A stretch of 64,000 nucleotides of DNA from Azolla caroliniana (GCA_043228905.1 JBHGNT010000122.1:1-64000), one strand, 5' to 3'. Counted from the stretch's first letter, positions 14,500 through 27,805 are shown. The notes: generated by a model from the letters alone, not told the origin. Numbers and translations: made by a program.

Positions 14500-16303
14500 T
14501 TACTCTTTAATATAAAAAATCTCAATGTGAAAAAATGCATGCACATATGTGTTCATCCTTCTTGGTGGACATTTGAATATGTCATTTGCATTATCATGCC
14601 CCTCTAACAAGTCTTCATATTTTTTGCAAATTACCTTATAGGTTGAGCATGTGATAAGTAAATAATATTCACCCCCTGATAGGTTTTCGTTGCATACGTT
14701 ACATATCTTTATATTTGAGAAATGATGGTATGATGGTACCTCAACACCTAAATTGCGTGATCGAGTTTGATGAAGTGTTAAGGCTCTCGGAGAGCCAAGC
14801 CTCATGGGGGTAGTGAGATGAGATTCTTGGTGGACATTCGAGTGTCATGTACATAATCATGCCCTTCTAACAAGTCATCATATTTCTCACAAATTACCTT
14901 ATAGGTTGAGCACGTGATAAGCCAATGATATTCACCCTCCCCTAGGTTTTCACTACATACCTTACATTATCTTATTTGAGTGATGATGGCATGATGCTAC
15001 CTCAACACCTAATTTGTACGAGTGACTTTGAAGAAGTATTAAGGCTCTCAAAGAGCCAAGGCTCGTGAGGGTAGTGAGGTGACATTGGATATATTCTAAC
15101 ATGTTTACATTGAATTGGGGTCAATATTGGGGGTTACCATATGCATTGTAATATTCCAAATTTGACACTTTAATTGTAACCTCAAATAATTTAACCTCGA
15201 TGATCACGTACTTCATAGCATCACATGAGAGCTACAATAGATCCTTTACTCCCCATCTCTTTAATCGTTAAACAATGTGAAACACCCAACCATATGTGTT
15301 TGCTCTTATTAGTTGATTTACCTTGCATCCCATGTTCTAAGATTATTTTGGTAGTCTATGATCAAGCATTATTCATGACTTTTGTGATATATTTGTATAC
15401 TCTTTGCATGGTTAGTACCTCTATGGGTTGAGTACCTGTTTCCAATAACATGATAGGATAGGATGTTGGAGATTTTAACCCCCGATTGTCTAAATAAAAA
15501 TGATTTTTAGGATTTTATCTATTTAATTCCATGCACTAAGCGAGATAGTGTCACCCCACACTTCCATGCTATAAAGCAACACCACTCAAGACTACTATAA
15601 CATTGAACAACATCAATTTCATTTCCCATCCTCAAGTATCACTCTGGTTGCATTCATTCTCAACCATATAATAACTATTCTATCATGTTTTAAGCCTAGA
15701 CCCATAACCGACATTCCACCTATTTGTTGTTGGGACATTAATACCAAGATATTTGAAAATTTGCACCACTTGTATTCGTTCTCCCTTATATGTAAAAGTG
15801 GGCTAGTGTCTATCACCTTCATTGCTATCATTTTTGTTTTGTTAACATTAATAATTAGTCCAATACTTCAATTAAGTGTTTCATATCATTCGAATTATCG
15901 ACCATAAAACAATATCATAGGCATATAAGAACATGAAAATAAGCTCATGCGTGAGTTTTGGGTCATCCAACATTTTTGCTTTTGCAACCTTGTTTACTAT
16001 TTCTTCAAGTGAAAAGAGTTCCAAAGAGAGTGGGGCCCCTTGCTTGATCCCCATGTTTCTCAAAAAGGACTTTGAGAAAGCACTACCCATATATAATGTT
16101 AGGGCTTTCTCATATTTATTTTTTGTGAGCTTAAATATTTCGAGATGAGCCACGCCTTCTTCATCAAATTGACATATGAAACCAAAAACATTATATTTCA
16201 CATAATACATGTGAAAGTGTAGGGACTCTTGATGTTCAATAACTTTACCAATGAATGTTCTGATTGAGAGTGCACGTTGTGATTGGGAGAGAAATTCATG
16301 CAA
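14500..16303 (-). mobile_element. Decayed LINE (RT and C-terminal zinc-knuckle region)
   Basis: Minus-strand pieces in the right order resemble the better-preserved LINE at 57-59 kb. At 16303-15881 an RT stretch has GIKQGAPLSLELF and YAYDIVL, degraded forms of GVKQGCPLSPTLF and YADDIVL. At 15831-15619 is the post-catalytic region (KVIDTSPLLHIREN). At 14805-14500 is a Cys-rich tail (CNVCNENLSGGEYYLL, then TCSTYK). Stops and frameshifts separate the pieces, so the copy is dead. The C-terminal segment is also duplicated in tandem. Confidence 0.8.
14559..15085. repeat. Tandem duplication of LINE tail, ~265-bp unit
   Basis: Two units of about 260 bp (about 14559-14821 and 14826-15085) share ttcttggtggacatt, acaagtc.tcatatt, aaattaccttataggttgag, cctcaacacctaa and taaggctct..gagagccaag. 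Each encodes the Cys-rich LINE C-terminus on the minus strand. The duplication followed insertion, because both units carry independent changes. Confidence 0.85.
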
Positions 16304-16680
16304 GGATTAGGTTTGGTTGGAGATGAAAGTGGAAAGCATAATCAAATATGATCAAAGGCAAAGCATTGTACCAAAGTGTGATACCCAAACTCCCGAACTT
16401 GTTTCAAGCAAAGTGAGTATAGTCGTCGACCACTTGTGGCCCAATGCCCCATTTCACATTGTAATGTTTATGAGCTAAGTTGCACAAAAGCAATGGTTTA
16501 GATGATAAGCATTGGGATGGGCTCTAACATGTATGGATGTGTTCGAATATGGTTTTGTAATTAGGTGCAACATCTATAGTATTCAACAACCATTTGGATG
16601 TAGTTCCATCAAAGTCTATGTGAGGGACTCTTTTGAACCTTTAGAGAGAGAGAGAGAGAGAGAAAGAAAAAGAGAACTGA

Positions 16681-16875
16681 GATGGACATAGCTCAGTTGG
16701 TAAGGTCGCCCAATGGAGACCAGGTGTTCATGGTTTCAACCCCTACATTCCATAGTGGCATCTAGTGAAATAAGAGATATCATGGAGTAGTAAAGAGGTG
16801 AGAAAATTGGGTTTCGAACCCAAGATGTAGTGCTAGTAGTGTAAACAACTTACCACTAGGGTAAGCTAATTACAA
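16681..16875 (+). repeat. tRNA-derived SINE-like unit, copy 1, convergent tRNA-like ends
   Basis: The left end reads TAGCTCAGTTGGTAAGG (16690-16706), a good pol III A box. About 40 bp on is ATGGTTTCAACCCC, a B-box-like element. On the minus strand of the right end, TAGCTTACCCTAGTGG (16867-16852) is A-box-like and GGGTTCGAAACCC (16820-16808) is B-box-like, with tRNA-like spacing. A GA tract precedes the unit. No clean cloverleaf can be folded, so I call a SINE-like repeat and not a tRNA gene. Confidence 0.65.
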
Positions 16876-16889
16876 CAAAAAAGAAAGGG

Positions 16890-17080
16890 TTATTGTTAGA
16901 GTTCCACAATGGAGACCACAAGTGGTCATAGGTTCAACCCCTACATTCCACAATGGCATCTAGTGAAATAAGAGATACCTATGGAATAATAGAGAGGTGA
17001 GAAAATTGTGTTTCGACCCCAAGATGTTGTGTTAGTAGTGTAATGACTTACCACTAGGGTAAGCTAGCTAATTACAATGA
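16890..17080 (+). repeat. SINE-like unit, copy 2
   Basis: Starts 15 bp after copy 1 and has its body: ccacaatggagaccac, aggttcaacccctacattcc, ggcatctagtgaaataagag, then cgaccccaagatgttgtg and cttaccactagggtaagct. The left A box is degraded, but the right-hand inverted tRNA-like end is kept. Confidence 0.65.
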
Positions 17081-17129
17081 GATCGAGATCTATCTATATA
17101 TCTATCTATCTTTGCCCAGATGGATAAAT

Positions 17130-17240
17130 TAAGAAAAAAATATAGGTTGTGATAGAGAGGCATGGAAGTTGAGCATTGAACCCAAGGCTTGGGATTGATG
17201 CTACAATATAAACCATTGGACCAAAATGTAGAGAGAGAAT
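17130..17240 (+). repeat. SINE-like fragment (right half)
   Basis: Contains attgaacccaaggcttggga, then gctacaatataaaccattgg. This follows the layout of the right end of the neighbouring SINE-like copies: an inverted B box followed by an inverted A box. Divergent, so moderate confidence. Confidence 0.4.
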
Positions 17241-17765
17241 GAGAGATTATATGCGAATGTGTTAATTTAATTATCAATGATTAATATGGCAATGCAAATA
17301 CAAAACTCCCAAGAACATCTAGGGCCATATACCGATATTGGAACCTAAAGAAGCATACATATTCAATAAATTGAATCACAATGTAAATACCTAGCCTTCA
17401 AGCTTACATTAAACTTGGTATTACAAGTGAAAAACAAGTTATCACTAGAATTGGAAGTAAAATATGATTGGCATAGGTAGATATATGGCGGAATTACATA
17501 AAAACTAGACCACCCTTGATCTCACTATTCTTCCTTGAATTTGGAGATGACTTTTGATGGTAGACATGGAATGGAGTAAACGCATACATTAGAATGTTGA
17601 AAAGCACACTTATGCAACGTATGTGGATGCTAGCTCATGTAGGGATTGTTTCTTGTTAAGTATTCCATTTTTTTGATGGGCTTGGGAAATGTCCCTCTAC
17701 CTATGTAAGGAGGGGGGCAACAATACTATATTGTTTTTACATACAAATAATTTAACTATATGATT

Positions 17766-17985
17766 TACTAGAGAGTGTGTTATAGCTCAATTGATAAGGT
17801 TGTTTGATGAAGAAAAGAAGATTATGCATTCTACCCCTACATTCCACAATGGCATCTAGTAAATCAATGAAAAAAATGCATGATGTAATATAGGGATGTG
17901 TAAAAATCAAACCTTAACCCTAAGGCCTTGTGTTGGTAGTATAACAATTTACCATTAGAGAAGAGAGAGAATTAATCTCTAATTA
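17766..17985 (+). repeat. SINE-like unit, copy 3
   Basis: A diverged full-length copy. It has TAGCTCAATTGATAAGG at the left, ctacccctacattccacaat in the middle, and aaccctaaggccttgtgt followed by caatttaccattagag at the right. The same order as copies 1 and 2 shows that the two-ended layout belongs to the family. Confidence 0.6.
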
Positions 17986-19866
17986 TGATAGAGGGAGAAA
18001 TGAGATAATGAATACATGCCGCCCAAATGATTTAGATTGCATCATAAATCCAACAAACTTCAAGTAGTTATACATATCCAAATCATTTTTAGGTTTTCGG
18101 GAGCTTGCATATATATATATATTTAAATCTATGGTACTTCAAAGTGTTTACTTTGAATCCAATTCGCTTACGAGGATTTAACTACATAAATCTAATTTAT
18201 AACAATAAACTTAATAAAGAAACCTTTACTCTCGAATACAACTACAATAATTAAATGTCCATTGCAAGGACCATATCATGCAATCAGGTTAATGGCTATG
18301 AGAATAGCATCTTCACATGAATTGGAAGTGAACGCCTAATCAAATAGCAAAAAATAATGCATGTGAAATAGAAAAAAAAGCTAGGAACAATAGGATTACC
18401 GAACTTCAGGTTATTTTTAACTACATTCATCTTTATTTGTGAAGCTTATCGAAGGGTTGATAAGAAATCATCAGCTTGGTCTTTTTAAGTTCTTGAACAC
18501 GCATTGCAAATTTCATAGGTTGGCACATTAAACACTCATTATACCACCATAATTTGGATTAAGTTTGTCATACCATCAATAATTCTTTGGCTTAGCATAT
18601 ATAGGTTTTAACACATGAAAGTAGATGAGATGTGACTACAATTATTTCCAAAACATAGGAATAAACAAAGCAACTTCAGTCATTTACTTCTAGGCTTGCA
18701 CATAATGACCTAGAATGAATTGAGATGAGCCAACCACTCATTTCTGAAACATAAGAATGGACAAAGTGATACGTTAGTTTACATATAGGCTTCTCGCACA
18801 TACCTCCAATGAAAAGTACTTTCCTGTCAAAGAGTATGTAAACCAAGTTCATATATTTGGAATCCATAGCTACTAATGCTATACAACTCAATCAATAAAC
18901 ATATACTTTATCCCTGTTGATAGTCTTTCAGTAAACATCACATCATACTTACCAGAAAATATATAATTTATTAATTTTGATACTATTTCACTAAGTATTG
19001 TATCATACTTGCGAAACCAGGAAATATATGCTTTATTAATTTTGATACTATTTCACTAAGTATTATATCATACTTACCAGGAAATATACACTTTTACATT
19101 AAGCGCTGTGTACTTGCCAACAAAATCTCCATTATATTGCATTCTTATTTGTTACAAAAAAAACAAAGGAAAAAATGCATCAAATCAATTTAGGGTTTTC
19201 CAAATTACAAACTCCCTTAGATTATTAATCCTTCTTAACAATGTTTGTAGTTTGGTTATCAAAGCACCAAACCTGATTTGTATATATAAACTCAATTTGG
19301 ATATTACATAATGTAAGGAGACTACACAAAAGTCTATCGATGTACCTGGAAAAGATAATTGATCCAATGCTGTAGTAGAAAACTAAAAAAGAGTCCATCT
19401 ACCACTCACTTTCATGTACACCAAACTTGAAGCTTCTACAACAAAGAATTTGAACACTCTCGATGACTTTTGAGAGAATACCAGGTAAGTTGTGTTTTAA
19501 AAATACGATTCCGTTTCTACATAATATAATCTCATGTGTGGATAGTTTCCCCCAGGATGTTTTATGAGCTACTTTGTAGTAAGAAGAGTGCTTTGCCTTT
19601 ATTACGAGACAAATTCACACATTGGTCTTTTTTTCTTATCAATCTAACGTTTGGACAGGTTTGTAGTGATGAGTTAGGTGGAACAAGGGAGCACTTGAAG
19701 TCACCTCCACTTTTATCCGGAACATCCCTTCTCATTTCATAGAGAAAGTGCCAAAAATAATAATCATGTGCTTATTTTAGAAGCAGATTTGAGGATCTCT
19801 TCTCTGTAACACCTTCTTGGCCTCAACAAAAACCAGAATAAGCTCTGAATAAAAATACATGAGTAA
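17986..19866. other. Intergenic, AT-rich with a small minisatellite
   Basis: Downstream flank of the SYP4 gene. At about 18930-19095 a unit of about 70 bp is repeated 2-3 times (ttaattttgatactatttca, ctaagtatt.tatcatactt, ccaggaaatata). Nothing else is recognisable. Confidence 0.55.
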
Positions 19867-22800
19867 TCAAAAGAGAATCGACTTCATAATGAGTAGAAAG
19901 ATCATGAAGATACAAAGGCAGATGAGAATCATCACACATAGCACCATGCCCCCTTGCTTTTGGGTTCTTTCCGCCTGTATAGACCCACACAAATTTTATA
20001 CGTTAATTTATACAAAGTTTTTTTAAGTTTAGTCCTTCAATGAACTATTAATCATCTCAATATATTGGATGCAAATTACTACAAAGTCTCAGTTTCAACC
20101 CTACACAGTCTACAATATTTGGATGTAAGTTACTGCCAATGACTTTTAAGTTTGATCTATTAAATGGCCTCAATTGAGGATAGTAATTAATGAGGACTTG
20201 AAGTTTTGATGCTACATGATCTATTAGTATAATCAATTTTTTGATGTTAATTAATTTGAGGCTTTTTAGTTTAGAATCCTATATGATTGAAAATAATAGA
20301 CTCTTTGTAGCTTAGAGCTTTTAAAAATGGAAAACAATTTTTTACCCTTTCCAATTGCTTCACTCCTTGTTCAACTGATGATGCAACATTTTGTATATTG
20401 TAGTCTATACGATCAACGATTGTTCCCTAGAAGTAGCACCAAAAATACAATAAGATAATTCATTTTAGAGAAATTGTATTCAGCAAAAACATAAATTTAC
20501 TACCTGGTCTATCACCAACACAGATAAGTCTTTCATAATCTGTGCTAAATCATTCACTGACTCCACTATCTGTCTCACAAAATAAAAGATGCAACAAAAC
20601 ATCAATATTATAATTCAGTGTCATACATACCATTGGGTGTTGAAGAGAGATCACAGTTTTGAGAGGGACGTAACTTTTTAACATAAAAAAATGATATGCA
20701 TGCAACATTGTCTGACTATGAGAAATAACGAACTAATAAGAGACACAGAGAGAGACTTGTACACGATGGCAAAATGTAAGGTACCTGAATGATTTCCTTT
20801 TCTCGTTCAGCTGCTTGAGTATCCAGCCTTTTCACTTGGGACAAGTGTTGCCTGCTCTCAAACCTCTGTTCCTATATCATCACAAAGATGTCAAAATACA
20901 ACCCAGAAACTGAAAGATCTATCATATTGGTAAGGAAAAAATTTATGCTTATTTTTGTAAAAAGAGCATTTGAATCCTACCTGTATTCTATAGTGTATGA
21001 AAGTAAGATATTTAAAACACAAAACAGAAACTGAAGCTAAAATTTTATCGCCTATGCAATCATAAAGTAGTTCCCATCTCATGCCAACTTTTCTCTTATC
21101 AGTTGCAATGAGGATTTTAACATTATTCTGTAACAATATTGTAATTTGTAATCATTTAACATCAAACGAAAAAATTACAACAAATTAGAAATATCTCCAT
21201 GAGAAGATAACAGATATTAGATAGTTCTGGGCAGTATATGATTGATGCTTCCAGTTTCCAGCAGCAATCTGTTGTTGTGTGCAAGTATTTATTATGCAAT
21301 CACGATATTCTAACCAAGTTTTGTTCTCTTACACTAGAAAAGTAACACCAGGAGCTCTGAAGCATCATATGCCTTTAGGATATTCTCCTATTCCAACACG
21401 GATTGGTACCATTTTTACTATAGGCAGTTAAATTCTTGTGCAATTATTAAGCTTGTCACACTAATAAAATATGCTCTTCTAACAGTATACCTATTATATG
21501 CCAGAGAATCAAGTGGAATCATACCAAATCGTCATTGTCATCAATGAGGATAGATCTATGACCGTTCAAATCTACACCCAGGTCAGCTCCTGATGGAGTC
21601 TGCAAAGAAACCTCTGATTCAAAGATCACATACCCAACATATAAATACAACGGACTAGTAGACAACCAAAAATAGAGCAAGGATATACATCTTGTTGTTG
21701 TCGCAATCTTTCCAAGTACCCCTTCTGTTGTTTCCGAAACTCCATGGACAAAGATTGGAGATTAGTTGCTAAAGACCTCTGTTAGTAAACAAACTTGTAG
21801 ATGTAAGGAATAAGAATATTTACGAAAGAAAAAGAAAAAGGCAGACAAGGGTCTGATCCTCACCTGAACATTTTTCCTTAGGTTTGCATCTTCACCAGTG
21901 TCAGACCCAACAGATAACCGCTGAAGATTTTTTTCGCACTTCTTCAACTGAGTTGTGATTTCTCGGGTCAGTGATTCTATCATCTGCTGCTCCCCCTTGT
22001 TGTCACCAAAGATGGGCCTTAATGCCTTTGCATGGGCCTTCACCAACTCGTTCATTCTCGTGCGGGCTCTTTGCATGTCATCTGATATCTCTTCTGAGAT
22101 GTCCACCCATGCAGGTGGCAAACCCACTGTGACAGCTCCTGCCCTACACCGATTGTATTTTTCAAAAACATAAAATAAGATATGGTATATGATCTAACAA
22201 AACTCTTGATCATGTGCTAAAAGCTCCAGTTGCATTCCCATTAAAGCATATTGGAATGCATATTCCATGTTCAATGCATATACTGTTATCTTTTTGCCGT
22301 GTCTTGAGGATAGTGGAAACATGTGTTTGGTTTGGTATAAGAATTATGATTCACAAGCCAATGACTACTCAAAATGTTCAAATACAGCTCATCTATCAAA
22401 GAATTCAGTGTTTCCCTGTTTTTAAGCAGCGAAATTTAGAGCCACATTCCACTATAATTTATTGGATTTAAATAATTCTACTAAATCATTAGACACTCTT
22501 TAAAAAAAATCATGTCTCCACAAGTCTTGATGTTGAGATGCCAGCTGTGAAACTTGCTTACCCTAGGGCCTTAACACACAAATGTTTACCGTAATGCAGA
22601 TCTCTAAGGAATCACTTGGAAACAGTTGTAACTGCTTCCTTTGTCGTTCAAATCTTGCAGCTCCTGATGACTCCATAGGTCTTCAACAATTTAGCTTCTT
22701 TCACTGCACCTCGACCACCTGGACAAGCCAGACAGGACTATTTTATCCTTTTCTAACTGTCAATTGTCCTCACTTCGTCCACCTTCCAGTAGAGAAAACT

Positions 22801-24787
22801 GAACCTTATTGCAATCACAGCGACTTTGAGTGCATTTCTGTTAAATAGACACTCCCCTTTTCCTCCTTTTATGTGTCAATAATCCAAACACTACACATTT
22901 TGTTTCTTTTAAATGTTGATCATCTGAACTCCAAACAGAACACCTAACCTGTTTTGAGCTTCTTTGAGTGCATTTCTGTCGAGTAGATAGCTCCCTTTTC
23001 CTCCTTTTACATGTCAATAATCCAAACACTACACATTTTGTTTCTTTTAAATTTTGATCATCTGAACTCCAAACAGAACACCTAACCTGAACTTTTATAC
23101 ACGTGCCTCAGTGCTTTGGTGTTGAACCATTATTTATATCTCCCCTTCAATCAATCCAATGGGTTAACTCATTGTGTGAGTCTGAGTCAGCTTGTGTTGG
23201 AGTCCTCCCTTACAGATTGCCAAGTCTCACTCAGCCATCTACAAGACATGCTAATCCTAAGGAGCATTTTCAAAGTCAGATGTGACATCATCTCTCTTCA
23301 ATCAGATCTGGCTTTCATTCTATTGAGCCATGAAAAGCCAAAACTTATTGAGTCTCCAGCTCCCAATGAACTCATCAAAGTAGGGCCAAAAACTTGCATT
23401 CATAATCAATGGACTCTTCTCGAAATTGACTCATAGGCTGTAGATGTCCCTGCTTTGGGCTTGTTTTAATAATTGACTCATAGGCTGTAGATGTCCTTGC
23501 TTCAGGCTTGTTTTAGAAATTGGCTAGCTGGCTATTGTAACAACTAACTCCTGCGAGCGTAAATTCTCTAGTACTCATATACCAAACATGTGTATGAAGA
23601 GAAGGATCCCAAAGCAATCAAGCCTAGGTTGTTTATCATATGTTGATACCTACATTGTTGCTTTCAAGGTGCTCCCCTTGTGAGCATTCAGAAGTATGGG
23701 TTTTTCAGAAAAAAGAGAACTGTGTCTGAGTTTTCATCACTGTGACAACTCCTATTAAATTGCAACCCAATTCCTATCAGCCTCAAACACACTAATGTGA
23801 CAAGCTATATTTAAAGAGAAATTCCCTAGATGAGGAAATTACAATCTTCTAGCATAGACAAATGTATAATTGACCATTATAGTGTTTACAATATTGACAT
23901 TTTTAAAATGTTACGGGACTTGGTACAGGCAACCTCAATTTGACTCACTGACCACAGAAGATCAAATCATCTATGAAGCATCATGATCCTCTCAGATAAA
24001 AATATAGACCTTTTGAGTCTTATACCAATTCCTCTACATCAATCACAGCACTCCTTGTGTGACAAACTTGTGAGAGCAGAATTCTGTTGATGAGAAAATT
24101 AAAATATTCTAATGAACACAGATATGGACAGTTAATGTATATGCAACATTGAACATTCAAATGTTGGCAGTTCAGTAAAACTGGTTGAATCTTGATTTGG
24201 ATCTCAATGATCATAAAGGACATATAATGCATGAAGATCCTCTAAACATAGAGAGTGATGGAGAGTATAGATCTACTGCATCTCAACACAATTCAAACAT
24301 ACAGAGAGAGAGAGAGAGAGAGTATACATTGATTGAATCTTCTCGATTCCTAGCCTCCAAACATTACGTGAGTGTAGTCACAGTGTTTATCAACAATTAA
24401 CATATTTGCAAGATCGAAAAATTCTACCATTCTTAGATTGGTGATCACATATTATCTAAAAGGCATGAAAATCATCAAATTGAGTAAGGAAGAGGGAAAG
24501 ACTATAAAATTACAGAGAAATAGCAAAATAAACAATAGTGGTGAAGAGAGAGAGGGGGGGGAGAAAAAGGTATAGAACTCATACTGAGGATTGTCCATGT
24601 CCACCCCACTAACAATGCTATAGCCCGTCTTCTGGTTCATGAAAGGAGCAGTGGCAAGTTCAATGACGGGTCCTGATGAAGAAGGCATAACTGATGATGA
24701 TAATGATGGTGGATCAGATGAGAGTCGAACTTGGCGTAATGCATCTCTATACTTTCTGAAAACTGCAGTTCGATTCCTAGACGCCAT
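19867..24787 (-). CDS. Syntaxin of the SYP4 (SYP41/42/43) family, trans-Golgi Qa-SNARE
   Basis: Qa-SNARE of the plant trans-Golgi network, involved in secretory and vacuolar traffic (family knowledge). Eight exons: 24787-24585, 22143-21864, 21778-21689, 21599-21525, 20871-20785, 20569-20504, 20426-20346 and 19974-19867. They total 990 nt, 329 aa. The start MASRNRTAVFRKYRDAL matches the conserved SYP4 N-terminus. Next come LPPAWVDISEEI and the Habc region (residues about 70-170). The Qa motif runs about 215-300, with the zero-layer Gln in RIDYNIQNV. The C-terminal membrane anchor is VLCVMILICLCIFMIFLLIM. Intron 1 is about 2.4 kb and holds a tandem duplication. I cannot tell SYP41, 42 and 43 apart. 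Confidence 0.95.
22815..23095. repeat. ~143-bp tandem duplication in SYP4 intron 1
   Basis: Two nearly identical units share ctttgagtgcatttctgt, ccttttcctccttttA, gtcaataatccaaacactac and acagaacacctaacctg. High similarity suggests a recent duplication. Confidence 0.85.
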
Positions 24788-25700
24788 TCTTTTCTTAGAG
24801 CAAAAGAATCTCTTTATTTATTTGAAATTGAGCAACGATCAAGGACCTGATTTATCTTCCTTGTTTGAGCATAAAAAATAACAGTAACCCTAATCCTAAC
24901 CCTATTTCTGCTTCAGCATCAGTTCCTTTATTGTTATAAAAAAACCAACCCTTTTCCTTTCTTGTTATTAAAATACTAGCTCTAATTCTTCTTCAGGATC
25001 AATTCCTGAGATCAATTCAAAAAACCAAATCCGAACTCTAACCAAGCTCTGCCTCGGTAACAATTGCCTAAAATCCACCCAAAATCCTAACCCTCAGTCT
25101 GCTTCAGCATGAGTCCTGCGATCGATCCGAAACCCTAACCCTACTTCTACCTCAGAATCTATTCCTATGATCGAGCTTTAATTCCTTTGCGGATCTGATT
25201 GTTTTTTTCTGCTTCAGCAACACTAGTCCAGAACCTCTTACCCTATTTCTGCTTCTGTTTCTGCGTCTACGTAAAAAATTAGAGTCTTAATTTCGCTCCA
25301 TGAGATCCAAACCGATCACTAAACTTAATCCTGCTCCTTCATTTATTTCTGAGATCGATCCCCCCCAAAACAAAGGAAAAGAAGAAGAAGAAAAAACTAA
25401 AACTAACCCTAATTCTGCAGCGGCATCAATCGCCTGAGATCCGGCTATGGTGCCAGATCTCGTATTAAAGTCTGTCGAGAAGCAGGGGACTTGGGGGGAG
25501 GGACTGGCTTTGGAGCTTATGTGTTCCATTTGTCCGGTTTCACACTGGCCAGGACAAATTCATCCCGCCTAGGGAGGGCTTCTCCCGACAAAACAAAAAT
25601 TTACTCTCACGATTCGACCCGACAAACGGTCGTGGGTATTCATCCGAGAATGATGACGATTTCCGGATGTACAGTGAGAGCCGAGTGAGGTTTTCGTCTT
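24788..25700 (-). promoter_or_regulatory. SYP4 upstream region with telo-box motifs
   Basis: The region upstream of the SYP4 ATG carries telo-box-like strings: AACCCTAATCCTAACCC near 24890, AAACCCTAACCC near 25130 and AACCCTAATTCTG near 25405. A loose module, ctgcttcagcat.agt.cc, recurs five or six times. Telo-boxes are common in promoters of plant housekeeping genes. I did not identify a start site. Confidence 0.5.
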
Positions 25701-26265
25701 TGCTCCCTCGCAGAGCTTTTTCTTCCCCGTGAAGAAAAACCCAAAGGATTATGAAATTTTGCATGCCATAGTTGTTGTTTTTACCCTGATTGTAGTTTAG
25801 TGTTTGGGATTTCTGAGAAAAGGAACCATATGGTTCTATGTTTAACACACGGATAATAATAACTGGCTATGTTGGAGAGGTTCATGTTTCTGGTCAAGTT
25901 CACATGACCATGATTGAAGTTTTTTGAACTACAAACTAGCAAGTGGATTCCCATCAAACTTGCGGACTAGTCACGAAGAAGCCAACATTAATCCTACCGC
26001 TTGATGTGAAAAAAGTTTCATCCCACGAGGAAACTATCGAGGCATCATGAAGTGAATGTAATGTACCCCATCTTCCAAGCCATCTCTTCAACATTTGAAC
26101 TTTTTTACTTGCTTCACTTGCAATTCTATGGGGTCAATGTGGGGGTTAAATTCTAATCCCAATCATGTACTCGACATCCCTCTATCTTCGTGATCTCAAT
26201 GGTAAATTATGTGGCTTGCATGAGTACAACCATGCATATATTATGTTTGTATCTTGCTGAGAGAG

Positions 26266-26314
<49 letters not shown>

Positions 26315-27800
26315 TTTGTTTATGTATGTATAGATTATTGTCCATTCTTCCAATCATAAACACTCTCATATGAACTTTGATTTGGAAAAAAACTATAGAC
26401 AAATTTGAAGTTTGTAATGACAACAAAGACATACGTAAATGTGTAGATTATTGTCAATTGTTCCATCTTCCGATCATAAACGCTCTCATATGAATTTTGA
26501 TTTGGAAAAAAAAAGTTAGAATTGAAGTTTGCAATGGCAACACATACATACTTAAAAACTAACTTTACAAGTTGTTGTGATAATTGACATGAGTTCATTG
26601 TCTTCATACAATATACAACTATCAATATAGTTCGTTGTTTCTTTGTGGTATCCACTTTTCAAACTATTGTGATAGTCATGACAAGTTCTTCATCTCCATT
26701 GGTGTCATGGTCGATAAGAGAGTTTTGAAGAAAATGTAGATGTATCATGTTAAAGGAACGAGTAACAAACTAAGTTGATAATGCCCAGTGAGTTGAAGGG
26801 GAACACTCAAAATAAATTAGAAACTTTTATGAAGAGTGATGCTTCTAATATTGAAAAGTGACTAGTAATTGAATATAGAGCTAAAAATAAGAAAGTCAAA
26901 GTTATAAAGTTGTTGAGAAGTGTTTTTACCCTAATTTTTATGTAAGTGGTGGTGCAAGTGTCCTAATTTTTATGTAGCAATATTCGAGAGAATCATTTCA
27001 TAAAATGAAACAGGCACAAAGAGTTCGATCTTGACCACCAAGTGATCACCTGCAATAATAGGAAAATCACCTTCGTGGGGGTGCTTGTCACCTTGACATT
27101 GACATTGACCGCAAACTTGACAACAACAAAACCTAATGAAAGGTCAAAAAATATATTTAAAGTTTATTGTCGACTTCTTTCGATTAAAATTACGATTCTA
27201 CAAGTGAAGCCAATTATACAAAGATTAATGTGTGAGACCTAAAGGACCATATGCACGAATTGTAACATAAAGCAACTACGAGTTGGTTGCAAAGTAATGG
27301 AGCATACTTCATGAAACTTCATGAACCATGCCTTGAAGGACGTTTTAGCTATAAAAACTTTATGCTATGATGGATGTGAGGAAAATAAATATTGTAGACT
27401 TGGAGTACAATTGAGGTATTGTATGTTTATTTACATGAAGAATATTGTTGTTCTTGGTTCATTTTATGGTGGGGCAAAATAGTGTGGACAAAGAATGCAA
27501 ATGCTAGGTTGAATGATTTAATTAAAAGATTGTCAAAGCAAACAAACAAAAGGATAAATTTGTCAAACCTTCTTGCCTTTTTCAATAACAAGTCATGTTG
27601 TCCTACACACACAATCAATGAAGTTCCAAAACATTTTGATGCAAGAGTGCTCAATCTTGGTTGAGGTGGAACCGAAGTTTTCATCCACATGTTTTGTTAT
27701 ATGACAAATCATAGAGTAGTCAAGCAAATTAATAATAGCCCCAAATGTAAGAGCATGATCAATATTGACAAATTACAATACATGATATAGAAATCTTGTA
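25701..27800. other. Intergenic, with GT microsatellite and minisatellite
   Basis: AT-rich DNA. A (GT)n tract runs about 26270-26310. At about 26333-26560 two units of about 120 bp share gattattgtc, atcataaac.ctctcatatga and ttttgatttggaaaaaaa. The remaining frames (for example 27419-27664) are short and unrecognised. Confidence 0.55.
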
Positions 27801-27805
27801 AATAA

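Noticed and set aside
16681-16760. A genuine tRNA gene
   Set aside because: A and B boxes are good, but acceptor and anticodon stems do not pair and the unit continues into a repeated body, so it is a SINE-like repeat.
24880-25145. Interstitial telomere array
   Set aside because: CCCTAA strings occur singly or in pairs among unrelated sequence. They fit promoter telo-boxes better than a telomere remnant.
27419-27690. Overlapping frames on both strands between SYP4 and the solo LTR
   Set aside because: Short, no motifs and no splice-compatible neighbours.
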